Assembly (NCBI RefSeq): GCF_016863435.1
Contig: NZ_BOOW01000020.1
Location: 124,001 to 188,000 of the forward strand
From: Sinosporangium siamense
GTDB lineage: Bacteria > Actinomycetota > Actinomycetes > Streptosporangiales > Streptosporangiaceae
Length of the DNA: 64,000 nucleotides
Direction of reading: 5' to 3'
Shown here one piece after another: positions 32,493 to 41,184 of this stretch. Made by a program: the position numbers and the translations under genes. Under the pieces are notes generated by a model that saw nothing but the letters and a program-made list of their open reading frames with translations, did not search any database and had not been told where the DNA came from. How positions within the stretch are numbered: position 1 is the first letter of the stretch; each line of letters starts with the position of its first letter.

Positions 32493-33674
32493 TCAGTAGG
32501 TCGGCAGGCTGGGGTCGATCGACTTGACCCAGCTCAGCACGCCGCCGCCGACGTGGACGGCGTCGGAGAAGCCGGCGTTCTTCAAGATCGCGAGCACCTC
32601 GGCCGAACGTGCGCCCGACTTGCAGTGCAGGACGATCTTGCGGTCCTGCGGGAGACCCTCGAGCGCCGCGCCGCTGATGAACTCGCCCTTCGGGATGAGC
32701 ACAGCGCCGGGGATGTTGACGATCTCATACTCGTTGGGCTCGCGGACGTCCACGACGTAGATGTCGTCGCCGCGGTCCTGCATCTCCTTGAGCTCCAGCG
32801 CGGTGATCGTCGCGCCGGAGGCCGCCTGCTGGGCCTCGTCGGACACCGTGCCGCAGAAGGCCTCATAGTCCTCAAGGAGCTGGGTGATCGTCGGGTTCTT
32901 CCCGCACAGCGGGCACTCGGGGTCCTTGCGGACCTTGACCGCGCGATATTGCATCTCCAGCGCGTCGTAGATCATCAGACGGCCCACGAGCGGATCGCCG
33001 ATGCCGGTGAGCAGCTTGATCGCCTCGTTGACCTGGATCGAGCCGACCGAGGCGCACAGCACGCCGAGCACACCGCCCTCGGCGCAGGAGGGCACCATGC
33101 CGGGCGGCGGGGGCTCGGGGTAGAGGCAGCGGTAGCAAGGGCCGTGCTCGGCCCAGAAGACGCTCGCCTGGCCGTCGAACCGATAGATCGAGCCCCAGAC
33201 ATAGGGCTTGCCGAGCAGCACGGCCGCGTCGTTGACCATGTAGCGCGTCGCGAAGTTGTCGGTCCCGTCCACGATCAGGTCGTAGCCGGAGAAGATCTCC
33301 ATGACGTTGTCGGTGCTGAGCGCCACGTTGTGCACCACGACGTCGACCAGCGGGTTGATCTCCTTGACGCTGGCCGCGGCGCTCTCGGCCTTGAGACGGC
33401 CCACGTCGGACTGGCCGTGGATGATCTGGCGCTGCAGGTTGGACTCGTCGACGATGTCGAAGTCGATCACTCCCAGCGTGCCGACCCCGGCCGCCGCGAG
33501 ATACATGAGCGCGGGGGACCCGAGGCCACCGGCACCCACACACAGCACCTTGGCGTTCTTCAGCCGCTTCTGCCCCGCCATCCCCACATCGGGAATGATC
33601 AGATGGCGCGAGTAGCGGCGCACCTCGTCAACTGTCAGCTCGGCTGCCGGCTCTACCAGCGGTGGCAACGACAC
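32493..33674 (-). CDS. moeZ: Adenylyltransferase/sulfurtransferase MoeZ
   Basis: 393 aa. The N-terminal ThiF/MoeB E1-like domain has the nucleotide loop GAGGLGSP, the DGTDNF motif and zinc cysteines (CYRC and CPLC). The C-terminal rhodanese domain has the active-site Cys in VLHCKSGARS. It activates small sulfur-carrier proteins and delivers sulfur in molybdopterin and related thiolation pathways. The GTG start has a CGGAG sequence a few bases upstream. It is transcribed alone, ending at a hairpin. Confidence 0.95.
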   Translation of the reverse strand: MSLPPLVEPAAELTVDEVRRYSRHLIIPDVGMAGQKRLKNAKVLCVGAGGLGSPALMYLAAAGVGTLGVIDFDIVDESNLQRQIIHGQSDVGRLKAESAAASVKEINPLVDVVVHNVALSTDNVMEIFSGYDLIVDGTDNFATRYMVNDAAVLLGKPYVWGSIYRFDGQASVFWAEHGPCYRCLYPEPPPPGMVPSCAEGGVLGVLCASVGSIQVNEAIKLLTGIGDPLVGRLMIYDALEMQYRAVKVRKDPECPLCGKNPTITQLLEDYEAFCGTVSDEAQQAASGATITALELKEMQDRGDDIYVVDVREPNEYEIVNIPGAVLIPKGEFISGAALEGLPQDRKIVLHCKSGARSAEVLAILKNAGFSDAVHVGGGVLSWVKSIDPSLPTY

Positions 33675-33881
33675 TTTTCTCCGCTCCCGTTTTCAGGGGA
33701 ATGATCAGGGGTCTACGGCGCACCGCACCGTGCGCCCCGCACATGCAAACCTAGCCCGGCCGCCGGGCATTCCCAACCACCGGCCCCGACTACCGGAACA
33801 TGAGCCGGGCGGAGTTGTGGATCAAGCTAAGGCGCCCGCCGACCGGGGTCGCGCCGCCGGCTCCACGGCCTCCCAGGCGCC

Positions 33882-34787
33882 TCAGGCCGCTTGGGCCGCC
33901 ACCGCGTGTGCGATCAGCTCTCTGGCCTCCCGGGCGACCAGGTCGGGGAACTCCATCTGCGCCACGTGCCCCGCGTTGGGCAGCAGCACGAGCCGCACCT
34001 TGGGGAAGGTACGGCCGGCGCGGGCGGCCATGCGCGGGTCCACGAGCCGGTCCTTGCGCCCGTGGATCACGAGCGTCGGGGCGATGATCTTCGCGGCCTG
34101 CCGCCAGAGATTATCCTCCCCCCGCCGGAAGTACTCCGACACGATGCCGCGGGCCGAGGCGGCCAGCGCCTGACCGGCGTAGGCGAGGGCGTCGCGGCGG
34201 CGCAGCTCCTCTATGGCCTCCCGCAAGCGCTCAGGGTGCACCCGGGCGAGGTCGGCGTAGCACATGGCGAGCGTCGCGTTGATCCGCTTCTCCGCCGGCA
34301 GCACGCGGAGGTGCTCGACGGCCCACTCCCCGATGCGGGGGGCGGCGGACACCACGACTCGGGCCGGGCCGTACCTCGGGAGCAGATCGGGCAGCGCCGG
34401 CGAGACGAGGATCAGCGACCGCACCAGGTCGGGCCGGGTGGCGGCGAGGCGGACCGAGACGGCTCCGCCGAGCGAGTTGCCGAACAGGTGCACGGGACCG
34501 CGGTCGAGATTCTCGATCAGGCGGATCACCGACTGCGTGTGGGCGTCCACGGAGTAGTCGCCGCTCGGCGGGGCCGGCGAGTAGCCCGCCCCCGGCAGGT
34601 CGACGGCGTGCCCGGCGACGACGTCGCGCAACTCGTTCATCAGGTCGGTCCAGTTGGTGGCCGAGCCCGCGAGTCCGTGGACGAACACTGCGGTCTCCGT
34701 CGCGGTCTGCGGGGTCGAACGCACGAAGACCTCTTGTTCTCCGAGGTCGACCAGTTGTCCGGGCCACACCGGGATCGGCTCGTTCAC
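33882..34787 (-). CDS. Alpha/beta hydrolase
   Basis: 301 aa from GTG 34787, which has GGAGG four bases upstream; an ORF start at 34910 is unsupported. Alpha/beta-hydrolase signatures: FVHGLAGS oxyanion loop, GNSLGG nucleophile elbow, an Asp in HGRKDRLVDP, and a His in NAGHVAQMEFP. Cytosolic, substrate unknown. Downstream, 33675-33881 has no gene. Confidence 0.87.
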   Translation of the reverse strand: MNEPIPVWPGQLVDLGEQEVFVRSTPQTATETAVFVHGLAGSATNWTDLMNELRDVVAGHAVDLPGAGYSPAPPSGDYSVDAHTQSVIRLIENLDRGPVHLFGNSLGGAVSVRLAATRPDLVRSLILVSPALPDLLPRYGPARVVVSAAPRIGEWAVEHLRVLPAEKRINATLAMCYADLARVHPERLREAIEELRRRDALAYAGQALAASARGIVSEYFRRGEDNLWRQAAKIIAPTLVIHGRKDRLVDPRMAARAGRTFPKVRLVLLPNAGHVAQMEFPDLVAREARELIAHAVAAQAA

Positions 34788-34986
34788 CGCGCCTCCTCTG
34801 TCAGCGCCTCCGCTCAGCCTTACGGCTTCCGACGATAGCCGCCCTTGGCGCAGGACGGTTATTGAGTCGGATGTCTTTATATACCCACAATGTACAACCG
34901 ATAACCCCATTTAATTATTTCACCCCCACACAAATAACCGCAATTCCACATATATCAACACAAATTAGGACACGCAAAGCAGCATA

Positions 34987-35017
34987 AAGGGCTTCCAGTT
35001 GATCTCTGGAAGCCCTT
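34987..35017. terminator. Orphan terminator-like hairpin in an AT-rich gap
   Basis: A perfect 12-bp stem (AAGGGCTTCCAG/CTGGAAGCCCTT) with a 7-nt loop. Upstream and downstream genes diverge from the region, so no known transcript needs it. It may end a short regulatory RNA or act as a leader attenuator. Confidence 0.5.
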
Positions 35018-35183
35018 CTCCGTCTGAACTTTTGGGCCCCACCTCCGCCCGTCCCGCTTCGCGATCTCTACCAGACTCCCCCACACACCCTCTGATCAGC
35101 CCACACGCCTCAGAAAGGTCATAGGGCATCCACTTAATACATCGCTTTTATCCAGTCCAACTCACCACACTTAGCAAAGACTC

Positions 35184-35216
35184 TCCGTATTCAGTAGATA
35201 ACTATCCGTAATCAGT
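35184..35216 (+). promoter_or_regulatory. Two direct repeats, 21 bp apart, upstream of the histidine-rich gene
   Basis: TCCGTATTCAGT (35184-35195) and TCCGTAATCAGT (35205-35216) differ at one base. The 21-bp spacing, two helical turns, suits a regulator binding one face of the DNA. They lie 72 bp from the start codon. Promoter hexamers were not assigned. Confidence 0.4.
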
Positions 35217-35287
35217 TTCATGGTCACGAATCAGGACATCAAGGCCAATAGCCCCTCGGGCCGATCATTCGGAAAGGGAAGTAGAAG

Positions 35288-35788
35288 ATGAACCTGAAGC
35301 GACTCTCGAACGTGCTCGTCGCTGCGGCCATCGCCGGTGGCGGCGTGGTCACAGTCGGCGCAGCCACTGCAATCACTGCTTCGCCCGCCGCCGCCAGCTC
35401 GCACGGCGCGCGTTGTGGCAAGCACTTCTGCCTCTACAAGGTCCACGTCGTGAAGGTGCGTCGATTCAGGACGTTCGACCACCACGACCACCACCACCAC
35501 TTCAACCGGTTCCACCACCACCGTCACCACCACCACCGCCCGCATCACCACCACCACGACGGGCATCATGGGCATCACGGGCATGACGGTGACCACTGGG
35601 ACGGTGACGGCGAGGGCGGCGGCGGCGACTTCCGTGACGGACACCGTCACCACCGTCACCACCGGCACCACCACCACAACTGCTCCCACGGCCACTGCAG
35701 CCGGGCCGGAGAGCACTTCCTCTTCTACAAGAAGAAGATCAAGATCGTGAAGGCCGGGGCCAGTCACCACCGCAGATGGCGTCGATAG
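35288..35788 (+). CDS. Small secreted histidine-rich protein with terminal sequence repeat
   Basis: 166 aa with a clear signal peptide (about 1-37, AAASS). The middle (about 60-140) is dominated by His runs with Asp, Gly and Arg. A motif flanks the His region on both sides: GKHFCLYKVHVVKV near residue 44 and GEHFLFYKKKIKIVK near 143. ATG 35288 has GGGAAG six bases upstream. His runs of this kind bind divalent metals in characterised proteins, but the function here is unknown. A 14-bp-stem terminator follows. It is unrelated in layout to the protein at 6690-7679. Confidence 0.75.
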   Translation: MNLKRLSNVLVAAAIAGGGVVTVGAATAITASPAAASSHGARCGKHFCLYKVHVVKVRRFRTFDHHDHHHHFNRFHHHRHHHHRPHHHHHDGHHGHHGHDGDHWDGDGEGGGGDFRDGHRHHRHHRHHHHNCSHGHCSRAGEHFLFYKKKIKIVKAGASHHRRWRR

Positions 35789-35859
35789 TCCCAGCCGAAC
35801 GAGACGGACATGCCAGGTCGCGATGACCTGCTTGCCCTAAGACGTCAAGCGTGACGTCG

Positions 35860-35890
35860 GCGTCGTGGCACCTCCCAGGTGCCACGACGC
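35860..35890 (+). terminator. Hairpin terminator after the histidine-rich gene
   Basis: A 14-bp perfect stem (GCGTCGTGGCACCT and its complement) with a 3-nt loop, 72 bp after the stop. The remaining sequence up to ku (35891-36256) shows no convincing gene. Confidence 0.75.
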
Positions 35891-36256
35891 TCACGCGTGC
35901 AGGACCCATCGGACAGAGTCCGGCCTTGCCGGCGGCGTGCACCGCTTGGGCCGGCGAGGTGCGGACGGACGCAGGAACCGCCCGATACGGCAGGTCCCGG
36001 CGCGGCATGCGCTACCCGAAGGCACCCGGCACCCCGGCATACCGACCGGCCGGGCGCCGAGCACCACGGGCGGCCGGCGCGGGCGCCGGGAGTCGTCGGC
36101 GCAGCCGGGCGTGAGGCCGCGGGCGGCGGCCTGGTGGGGACGAGCGCCGGAAGTGCCCCGGGGCGCTCACGGCGGACCCGGTGGCTACGCTGCGTAAGCG
36201 TGGCGGTCAGGCGGGTGGGGCGCTTACCGCGTGTCCGGCGGTCACCCTCCGTGCGG

Positions 36257-37177
36257 TCAGGCGGTTTTGCGGGGCTTGCGCCGGGCCGGGGCCTTGGCTT
36301 CCCTGGGTTCCTTTTCCGTCTTGCTCGCGGCTCGGGCCGGGCGTTTGGGTTTGGCCTCCTTGGCTTCTGCCGTACGGGGGGCCTTGGGACCGGCGGCTTC
36401 GCGTTCGCGTTTGGCGGCTTCGACGCTGGCGCGCAGGGCGGCCATGAGGTCGACGGAGGGACCGGCCTCCTCGGCGGGGGCGGCGGGGGCGACCACCTCG
36501 CGGCCCGCCACCTTGGCCTCGATGACCTCCTGGAGCGCCTCGCGGTAGGCGTCGCGGTATTCCGCGGGGTCGAAGTCGGCCACCATGGTCGTGATCAGCG
36601 ACTCGGCCATGCTTACCTCGGCCTGCCGTACCTCGATGTCCTCCTCCAGGAAGGGGAAGGAGGCGACGCGGATCTCGTCCGGCCAGAGCATGGTCTCCAG
36701 CACGAACACCCCGTCGCGCACCCGCAGGGTCGCGAGCGACTCGCGCTGGCGGAGCGCGACCTTGACGACCGCGACCTGGCCGGAGCGCTCCAGGGCGTCC
36801 CGGAGGAGCACGTACGGCCGGGCGCCCTGGGCGTCGGGCTCCAGGAAGTAGGACTTGGCGAAGTAGATCGGGTCGATCTGCTCGGCAGGGGTGAACTGGA
36901 GCACGTCGATGCGGCGGGAGGTGGACAGCGGCAGGTCCTCGAAGTCCTCGTCGGTCAGCACCACCATCTCGCCCGTGGCGAGCTCATATCCCTTGGCGAT
37001 GTCGCCGAAGGACACCTCTTGCCCGCACACGCTGCACACGCGGCGATACTTGATGCGCCCGCCGTCGGTGCGGTGCACCTGGTTGAAGGACACGTCCTTC
37101 TGCTCGGTGGCCGAATAGACCTTCACGGGGATCATAACCAGCCCGAAGGAGATCGCACCCTTCCAAATGCTGCGCAT
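36257..37177 (-). CDS. ku: Ku protein for non-homologous end joining
   Basis: 306 aa. The Ku core begins MRSIWKGAISFGLVMIPVKV and covers about residues 1-255, with KYRRVCSVCGQEV in the middle. A Lys/Ala/Arg-rich C-terminal tail (about 256-306) is typical of actinobacterial Ku and binds DNA and LigD. The homodimer rings DNA ends. It is divergently placed from the ligase and polymerase genes across 228 bp. Confidence 0.95.
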   Translation of the reverse strand: MRSIWKGAISFGLVMIPVKVYSATEQKDVSFNQVHRTDGGRIKYRRVCSVCGQEVSFGDIAKGYELATGEMVVLTDEDFEDLPLSTSRRIDVLQFTPAEQIDPIYFAKSYFLEPDAQGARPYVLLRDALERSGQVAVVKVALRQRESLATLRVRDGVFVLETMLWPDEIRVASFPFLEEDIEVRQAEVSMAESLITTMVADFDPAEYRDAYREALQEVIEAKVAGREVVAPAAPAEEAGPSVDLMAALRASVEAAKREREAAGPKAPRTAEAKEAKPKRPARAASKTEKEPREAKAPARRKPRKTA

Positions 37178-37405
37178 AGCCGTCCTCCCGAGGTCGACCT
37201 CATTCGATACTAATTTCCGACCACACGTTCGAACAGTGCACCTTTTCTGCCCTCAGACCGCTTTGTACGGCGAAGCCGGATCCACGCAGGTCACGCACCC
37301 GGCGACGTGGCGTGAGCCGGGCCGAGACGATTGAGTCCATGACGAGGCAGAACCCTTAATCCCGGATTACTCGCCATGAGGCACATACCCCTCATGGGGG
37401 ATCCA

Positions 37406-38356
37406 ATGCCATATCCGATCGCGCCGATGCTGGCCGTATCCGGCCGGCTACCTGCGGATCTGGCGAACTACGCCCTAGAGGTCAAGTGGGATGGCATCCG
37501 GGCCGTGGTGTACGTCCGGGAGGACGGGATACGCGTTACCGGTCGTAGGGGGACGGACTTCACCCGCCGCTACCCGGAGGTCGCCGACGCCGTCGACGTC
37601 CTCGGCGGACAGGGCCACGCCGGGCACCGGGCCGTGCTCGACGGGGAGGTCGTGGCGCTCGACGAGACCGGGCGTCCCAGCTTCGAGCTGCTCCAGCGTC
37701 GTATGCACGTGGAGAACCCCGGCGCGGCGGGCCTGCTGGCCGAGGTTCCGGTGCGTTATCTGCCCTTCGATCTGCTCTACCTCGACGGCCACACTTTGCT
37801 GGCTCTGCCGTACACCGAGCGCAGGGAGCTGCTGGGCTCGCTCGGCCTGGACGTGCCGCCCGCCTTTCCCGGCGAAGGCGGGGATCTGCTCACGGCCACC
37901 CGCGAACAGGGGCTGGAGGGGGTGGTGGCCAAGAGGCTGGACTCTCCGTACCGGCCGGGGCGCAGGGTGGACTGGTGGATCAAGGTGAAGCACCTGTCGA
38001 CGCGGGAGGTGGTGATCGCCGGGTGGCGGCCCGGGGCCGGGCGGCGAGCCGGAGGGATCGGGTCGCTGCTGATGGGGGCGTTCGGGGAGAGCGGGCTCGT
38101 CTACATCGGACACGTCGGCACGGGCTTTTCCGACGCGGCGCTCGACGCCCTGTACTCCCTGCTCACACCGCTGGAGATCCCGGACAGCCCCTTCGCCGAG
38201 CGGCCCCCCTGGGACATCGCCAAAAACGCGAAATGGGTTCGGCCGGAGGTGGTGGGGGAAGTGGCCTACACGATGTGGACACGCGACGTGCGGCTGCGCA
38301 ACCCCGCCTGGAGGGGGCTGCGGCCGGACAAGGCTCCGGGGGAGGTGCGGCTGTGA
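37406..38356 (+). CDS. ATP-dependent DNA ligase (LigD ligase-domain type)
   Basis: 316 aa from ATG 37406 (GGGGGA four bases upstream); ATG 37394 or 37376 are alternatives. Nucleotidyltransferase motif I EVKWDGIR carries the adenylated Lys. Further motifs are DGEVVALD, EGVVAKRL and WIKVKH, followed by an OB-fold domain. It corresponds to the ligase domain of LigD but stands alone with no nuclease or polymerase domain attached. The next gene starts 4 bp before this one stops, so they are coupled. Confidence 0.9.
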   Translation: MPYPIAPMLAVSGRLPADLANYALEVKWDGIRAVVYVREDGIRVTGRRGTDFTRRYPEVADAVDVLGGQGHAGHRAVLDGEVVALDETGRPSFELLQRRMHVENPGAAGLLAEVPVRYLPFDLLYLDGHTLLALPYTERRELLGSLGLDVPPAFPGEGGDLLTATREQGLEGVVAKRLDSPYRPGRRVDWWIKVKHLSTREVVIAGWRPGAGRRAGGIGSLLMGAFGESGLVYIGHVGTGFSDAALDALYSLLTPLEIPDSPFAERPPWDIAKNAKWVRPEVVGEVAYTMWTRDVRLRNPAWRGLRPDKAPGEVRL

Positions 38357-39246
38357 GTGCGGCGAAGGATAACCGGGTGACCGTGCATGTGGGCGGTCGC
38401 GACCTGTCCTTGAGCAACCTCGGCAAGGTCCTCTACCCCGAGACCGGCTTCACGAAGGCCGAGGTGATCGACTATTACACGCGGATCGCCCCGGTGATGC
38501 TTCCCCACCTGCGGGGACGGCCCCTGACCGTGAAGCGCTACCCCAACGGGGTCGACGGGGCCTTCTTCTTCGAGAAGAACGCCCCCGCGCACACCCCCGG
38601 CTGGATACGCACGGTGACGCTTCCCGTGCCCGGCAGCTCCAAAGGCCGGGAGACGATCGACTTCCCCGTCGTGGAGGATCTGCCGACCCTCGTCTACTTC
38701 GCCAACCTCGCCGCGCTCGAACTCCACGTGCCCATGTGGCGCGTCGACGACGACGGCGCCGCGCAGCCGCCCGACACCCTCGTGTTCGACCTCGACCCCG
38801 GCGAGCCGGCCACGATCGTGGAGTGCTGCCTGGTGGCGCAGCTGATCCGCGGGGAGCTCGAGGCCGAAGGCATCACCTCGTGGCCGAAGACCAGCGGCGG
38901 CAAGGGGCTCCAGCTTTACGCGCCGTGGGAGGGCGGCCACCCCTCCGACTACGCCAAAGCCATCGCCCGCAGGCTGGAAAAGGCCCACCCGGACGCCGTC
39001 GTCAGCGTGATGGCCCGCAAGGCCAGACCCGGCAAGGTGTTCATCGACTGGAGCCAGAACAACCCCGCCAAGACCACAGTCGCCCCCTACTCGCTCAGAG
39101 CCCGTGAACGACCCACCGCCTCGACCCCGCTGACCTGGCAGGAGGTGGAGGACTGCACGGACCCGGGCGACCTCGTCCTCACCTCATCCGACGTCCTGTC
39201 CCGGGTGGAACACCAAGGGGACCTGTTCTCGGAGGTGGCGAAATAG
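38353..39246 (+). CDS. ligD: LigD-type primase-polymerase domain protein
   Basis: 297 aa from GTG 38353 (GGAGG seven bases upstream), overlapping the ligase stop. It is an archaeo-eukaryotic primase-family NHEJ polymerase with the metal-binding FDLDPG, the SGGKGLQLY substrate motif and [12 protein letters not shown]. It fills gaps and adds nucleotides at joined ends. It is separate from the ligase gene; the 3'-phosphoesterase domain of fused LigD is not present here. Confidence 0.92.
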   Translation: MSAAKDNRVTVHVGGRDLSLSNLGKVLYPETGFTKAEVIDYYTRIAPVMLPHLRGRPLTVKRYPNGVDGAFFFEKNAPAHTPGWIRTVTLPVPGSSKGRETIDFPVVEDLPTLVYFANLAALELHVPMWRVDDDGAAQPPDTLVFDLDPGEPATIVECCLVAQLIRGELEAEGITSWPKTSGGKGLQLYAPWEGGHPSDYAKAIARRLEKAHPDAVVSVMARKARPGKVFIDWSQNNPAKTTVAPYSLRARERPTASTPLTWQEVEDCTDPGDLVLTSSDVLSRVEHQGDLFSEVAK

Positions 39247-39400
39247 GGGGTGGCCGCGACGCCCCGATGCGGGTTACCTCCTCGCGAAATCAAAATCGAA
39301 AAGTAGTGTGGGATTGAGCGGCGGGCTGCCTGGACGGAGCCGCGCTCACCTGCATACTCGCGGGGCCGGTTTCAATGGCGAACTGGAGGGAGTTACGCAG

Positions 39401-39616
39401 ATGTCGGAGATGGATCAACACGGCGACGAGCCCGTCCTGGTCGCGGAGGAGGAGATCGCGGCCGAGGCCGCCGAGGCCGACGCCGTCGAGCAGCACCTCA
39501 CCCTCCGAGACGACGGCAACCAATGGCCGGACCACGGCACGCCTCTGGAGGCCGATCCGGCCGACGCGGCCGATCAGGCCCGCGGCGTCAACCTCGACGA
39601 AGACGACTATCGCTGA
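39401..39616 (+). CDS. Small acidic protein of unknown function
   Basis: 71 aa from ATG 39401 (GGAG eight bases upstream). Strongly acidic (many Glu and Asp), ending VNLDEDDYR; no Cys, signal or membrane segment. It lies 64 bp upstream of the TetR gene on the same strand. No family recognised. Confidence 0.6.
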   Translation: MSEMDQHGDEPVLVAEEEIAAEAAEADAVEQHLTLRDDGNQWPDHGTPLEADPADAADQARGVNLDEDDYR

Positions 39617-39680
39617 GCGGATTACCCACACGTAGGATGTGCGAGACCCTGGAGACATGGAGCCACCCAAGGAGAACGCC

Positions 39681-40307
39681 GTGACCGCTACCCCGGACGC
39701 CAAGCCCCGGGGCACCCGGCTGCCCCGGATGGCCCGCCGCCGCCAGCTGCTCAGCGCCGCCCAGGAAGTCTTCGTCGAGAACGGCTATCACGCGGCGGCG
39801 ATGGACGAGATCGCCGAGCGCGCCGGGGTCAGCAAGCCGGTCCTTTACCAGCATTTCCCGGGCAAGCTTGAGCTCTACCTCGCCCTGCTCGACCTGCACG
39901 TCGAGGACATGGTGAAGAGGTGCCGCGACGCGCTCGACTCCACCACGGAGAACAAGCAGCGGGTCCGGGCCACGTTCGGGGCGTTCTTCGACTTCGTGTC
40001 CGGCCAGGGAGAGGCGTTCCGCCTGGTCTTCGAGTCCGACCTGCGCAACGTCGCCCCCGTCCGCCAGCGTGTCGAGCGTTCCCTCCGCGACTGCGCCGAG
40101 ATGATCAGCCAGGTCATCCAGGAGGACACCGGCTGCTCCAGCGAGGAGGCCCATCTCCTCGGCGTCGCCCTCGTCGGCATGGCCGAGGTCAGCGCGCGTT
40201 ACTGGGTGACCACCCACGGGGCCATCCCGCAGGACGCCGCCGAGCAACTGGTCGCCCGCCTCGCCTGGCGCGGCATCAGCGGCTTTCCCCGCACCAGCGA
40301 CCACTGA
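39681..40307 (+). CDS. TetR-family transcriptional regulator
   Basis: 208 aa from GTG 39681 (AAGGAG six bases upstream); an ATG at 39657 is also in frame. The N-terminal helix-turn-helix is clear (RRQLLSAAQEVFVENGYHAA, MDEIAERAGVSKPVLYQHFP). The C-terminal ligand and dimer domain spans about 75-205. The order TetR, DUF3107, ferritin-like protein, DEAD helicase is common in actinomycetes. Ligand and targets are unknown. Confidence 0.92.
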   Translation: MTATPDAKPRGTRLPRMARRRQLLSAAQEVFVENGYHAAAMDEIAERAGVSKPVLYQHFPGKLELYLALLDLHVEDMVKRCRDALDSTTENKQRVRATFGAFFDFVSGQGEAFRLVFESDLRNVAPVRQRVERSLRDCAEMISQVIQEDTGCSSEEAHLLGVALVGMAEVSARYWVTTHGAIPQDAAEQLVARLAWRGISGFPRTSDH

Positions 40308-40356
40308 CCTGTTCACCTGATCCTGGTCTTCCGGCACCGGGCCTGGTCGTACGGCC

Positions 40357-40510
40357 CTGCTGACTTGGCGCTGCTGATCCGGCGTTGTTGATTTGGCGCT
40401 GCTGATCCGGCCCTGCTGACTTGGCGCTGCTGATCCGGCGCTGCTGATTTGGCCCCGTTGGTTTAACCCCGTTGGTTTGGCCCTGTTCACGTGGCCCTGG
40501 CACTTGCCCC
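40357..40510. repeat. 14-bp minisatellite, eleven degenerate units
   Basis: Consecutive 14-bp units with consensus CTGCTGATTTGGCG. The first seven are closely matched and the last four are diverged (CCGTTGGTTTGGCC). The period is exact across the array. It starts 49 bp after the TetR stop and ends about 98 bp before DUF3107. No coding role is apparent. Confidence 0.88.
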
Positions 40511-40607
40511 TGTTCGCTTGGCGCGATCAGGGCCCCATCGGGCCGCCTTCCGGGGTGACGATGGTCCATGGGCGGCGGTCACGTCTCCCTCGGCGAAAGG
40601 GAACCTG

Positions 40608-40838
40608 ATGGAAATCAAGATCAGCGTGCGGTCGGTGCACCGGGAGATCGTCGTCGAGACCGATCTCACCGCTGAGCAGGTCGAAGAGGAGGTCCGCATG
40701 GCGATGGCCGCCGACCGCGGCGTCTTCGCGATCGAAGACGTCAAGGGCCGCCGCATCATCGTCCCGGTCGCCTCTCTCGGTTTCGTCGAGATCGGCGGCG
40801 ACGAGCTCCGCCCCGTCGGCTTCGGCGGCACCCTCTAG
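40608..40838 (+). CDS. DUF3107 family protein
   Basis: 76 aa from ATG 40608 (AAGGGA five bases upstream). The sequence MEIKISVRSVHREIVVETDL...RIIVPVASLGFVEIG matches the short actinobacterial DUF3107 family in length and style. It is an ATP-binding-like small protein family with no established function. It keeps its usual place between the TetR and ferritin-like genes. Confidence 0.8.
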   Translation: MEIKISVRSVHREIVVETDLTAEQVEEEVRMAMAADRGVFAIEDVKGRRIIVPVASLGFVEIGGDELRPVGFGGTL

Positions 40839-40979
40839 CGGTTTCACGGCTCACTGCAGCGGCTCCCCTGCGGGTTTCCACCGCCACGGGCTCCACAGCC
40901 GTGGTCCACAGCCGTGGTTCGACAGCCGCACCCGGGCGGTCCCGAAGGCCGGCGTGCCCGGGTGCTCGGCGCGCCCGGC

Positions 40980-41075
40980 GACACCGTCCCGGCCGTCCCA
41001 AAGGACACCGTCCCGGCCGTCCCGCAGGACACCGTCCCGGCCGTCCCGCAGGATGCCGTCCCGGCCGTCCCGAAG
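40980..41075. repeat. 24-bp tandem repeat, four units
   Basis: Four 24-bp units (GACACCGTCCCGGCCGTCCC plus CAAG/GCAG-like ends) in perfect register; units 2 and 3 are identical. The period is a multiple of three, so open frames run through it in several phases and produce low-complexity peptides. Confidence 0.88.
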
Positions 41076-41159
41076 GTGGCGCGGCACAAGGGCGATCCAG
41101 GCGCCCGGCATGCCCGGAGACCCCCGCCGATCGCCCCCGCCCTCCCCAATGGTGGCGCG

Positions 41160-41184
41160 CTGCCGGCCCCTGCGGGGCCGGCAG
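41160..41184. terminator. Hairpin in the gap before the ferritin-like gene
   Basis: An 11-bp perfect stem (CTGCCGGCCCC/GGGGCCGGCAG) with a 3-nt loop. It could terminate transcripts from either side. Confidence 0.6.

Larger units (their letters stand above)
34788..35287. other. AT-rich intergenic region before the second histidine-rich gene
   Basis: Around 34850-34985 the sequence is far more AT-rich than the genome background (for example TTTAATTATTTC). It contains a terminator-like hairpin with no gene reading into it and a pair of direct repeats (listed separately). No tRNA fold or ORF was found. Confidence 0.6.

Noticed and set aside
34850-35020. tRNA gene or phage attachment site in the AT-rich island
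   Set aside because: No cloverleaf or CCA-end pattern and no integrase nearby.
35739-36008. 89-codon minus-strand frame after the histidine-rich gene
   Set aside because: It crosses the terminator hairpin and overlaps the gene's 3' end, with no ribosome-binding site.
40357-41075. CRISPR array
   Set aside because: The repeats are contiguous with no spacers, and no cas gene is present.
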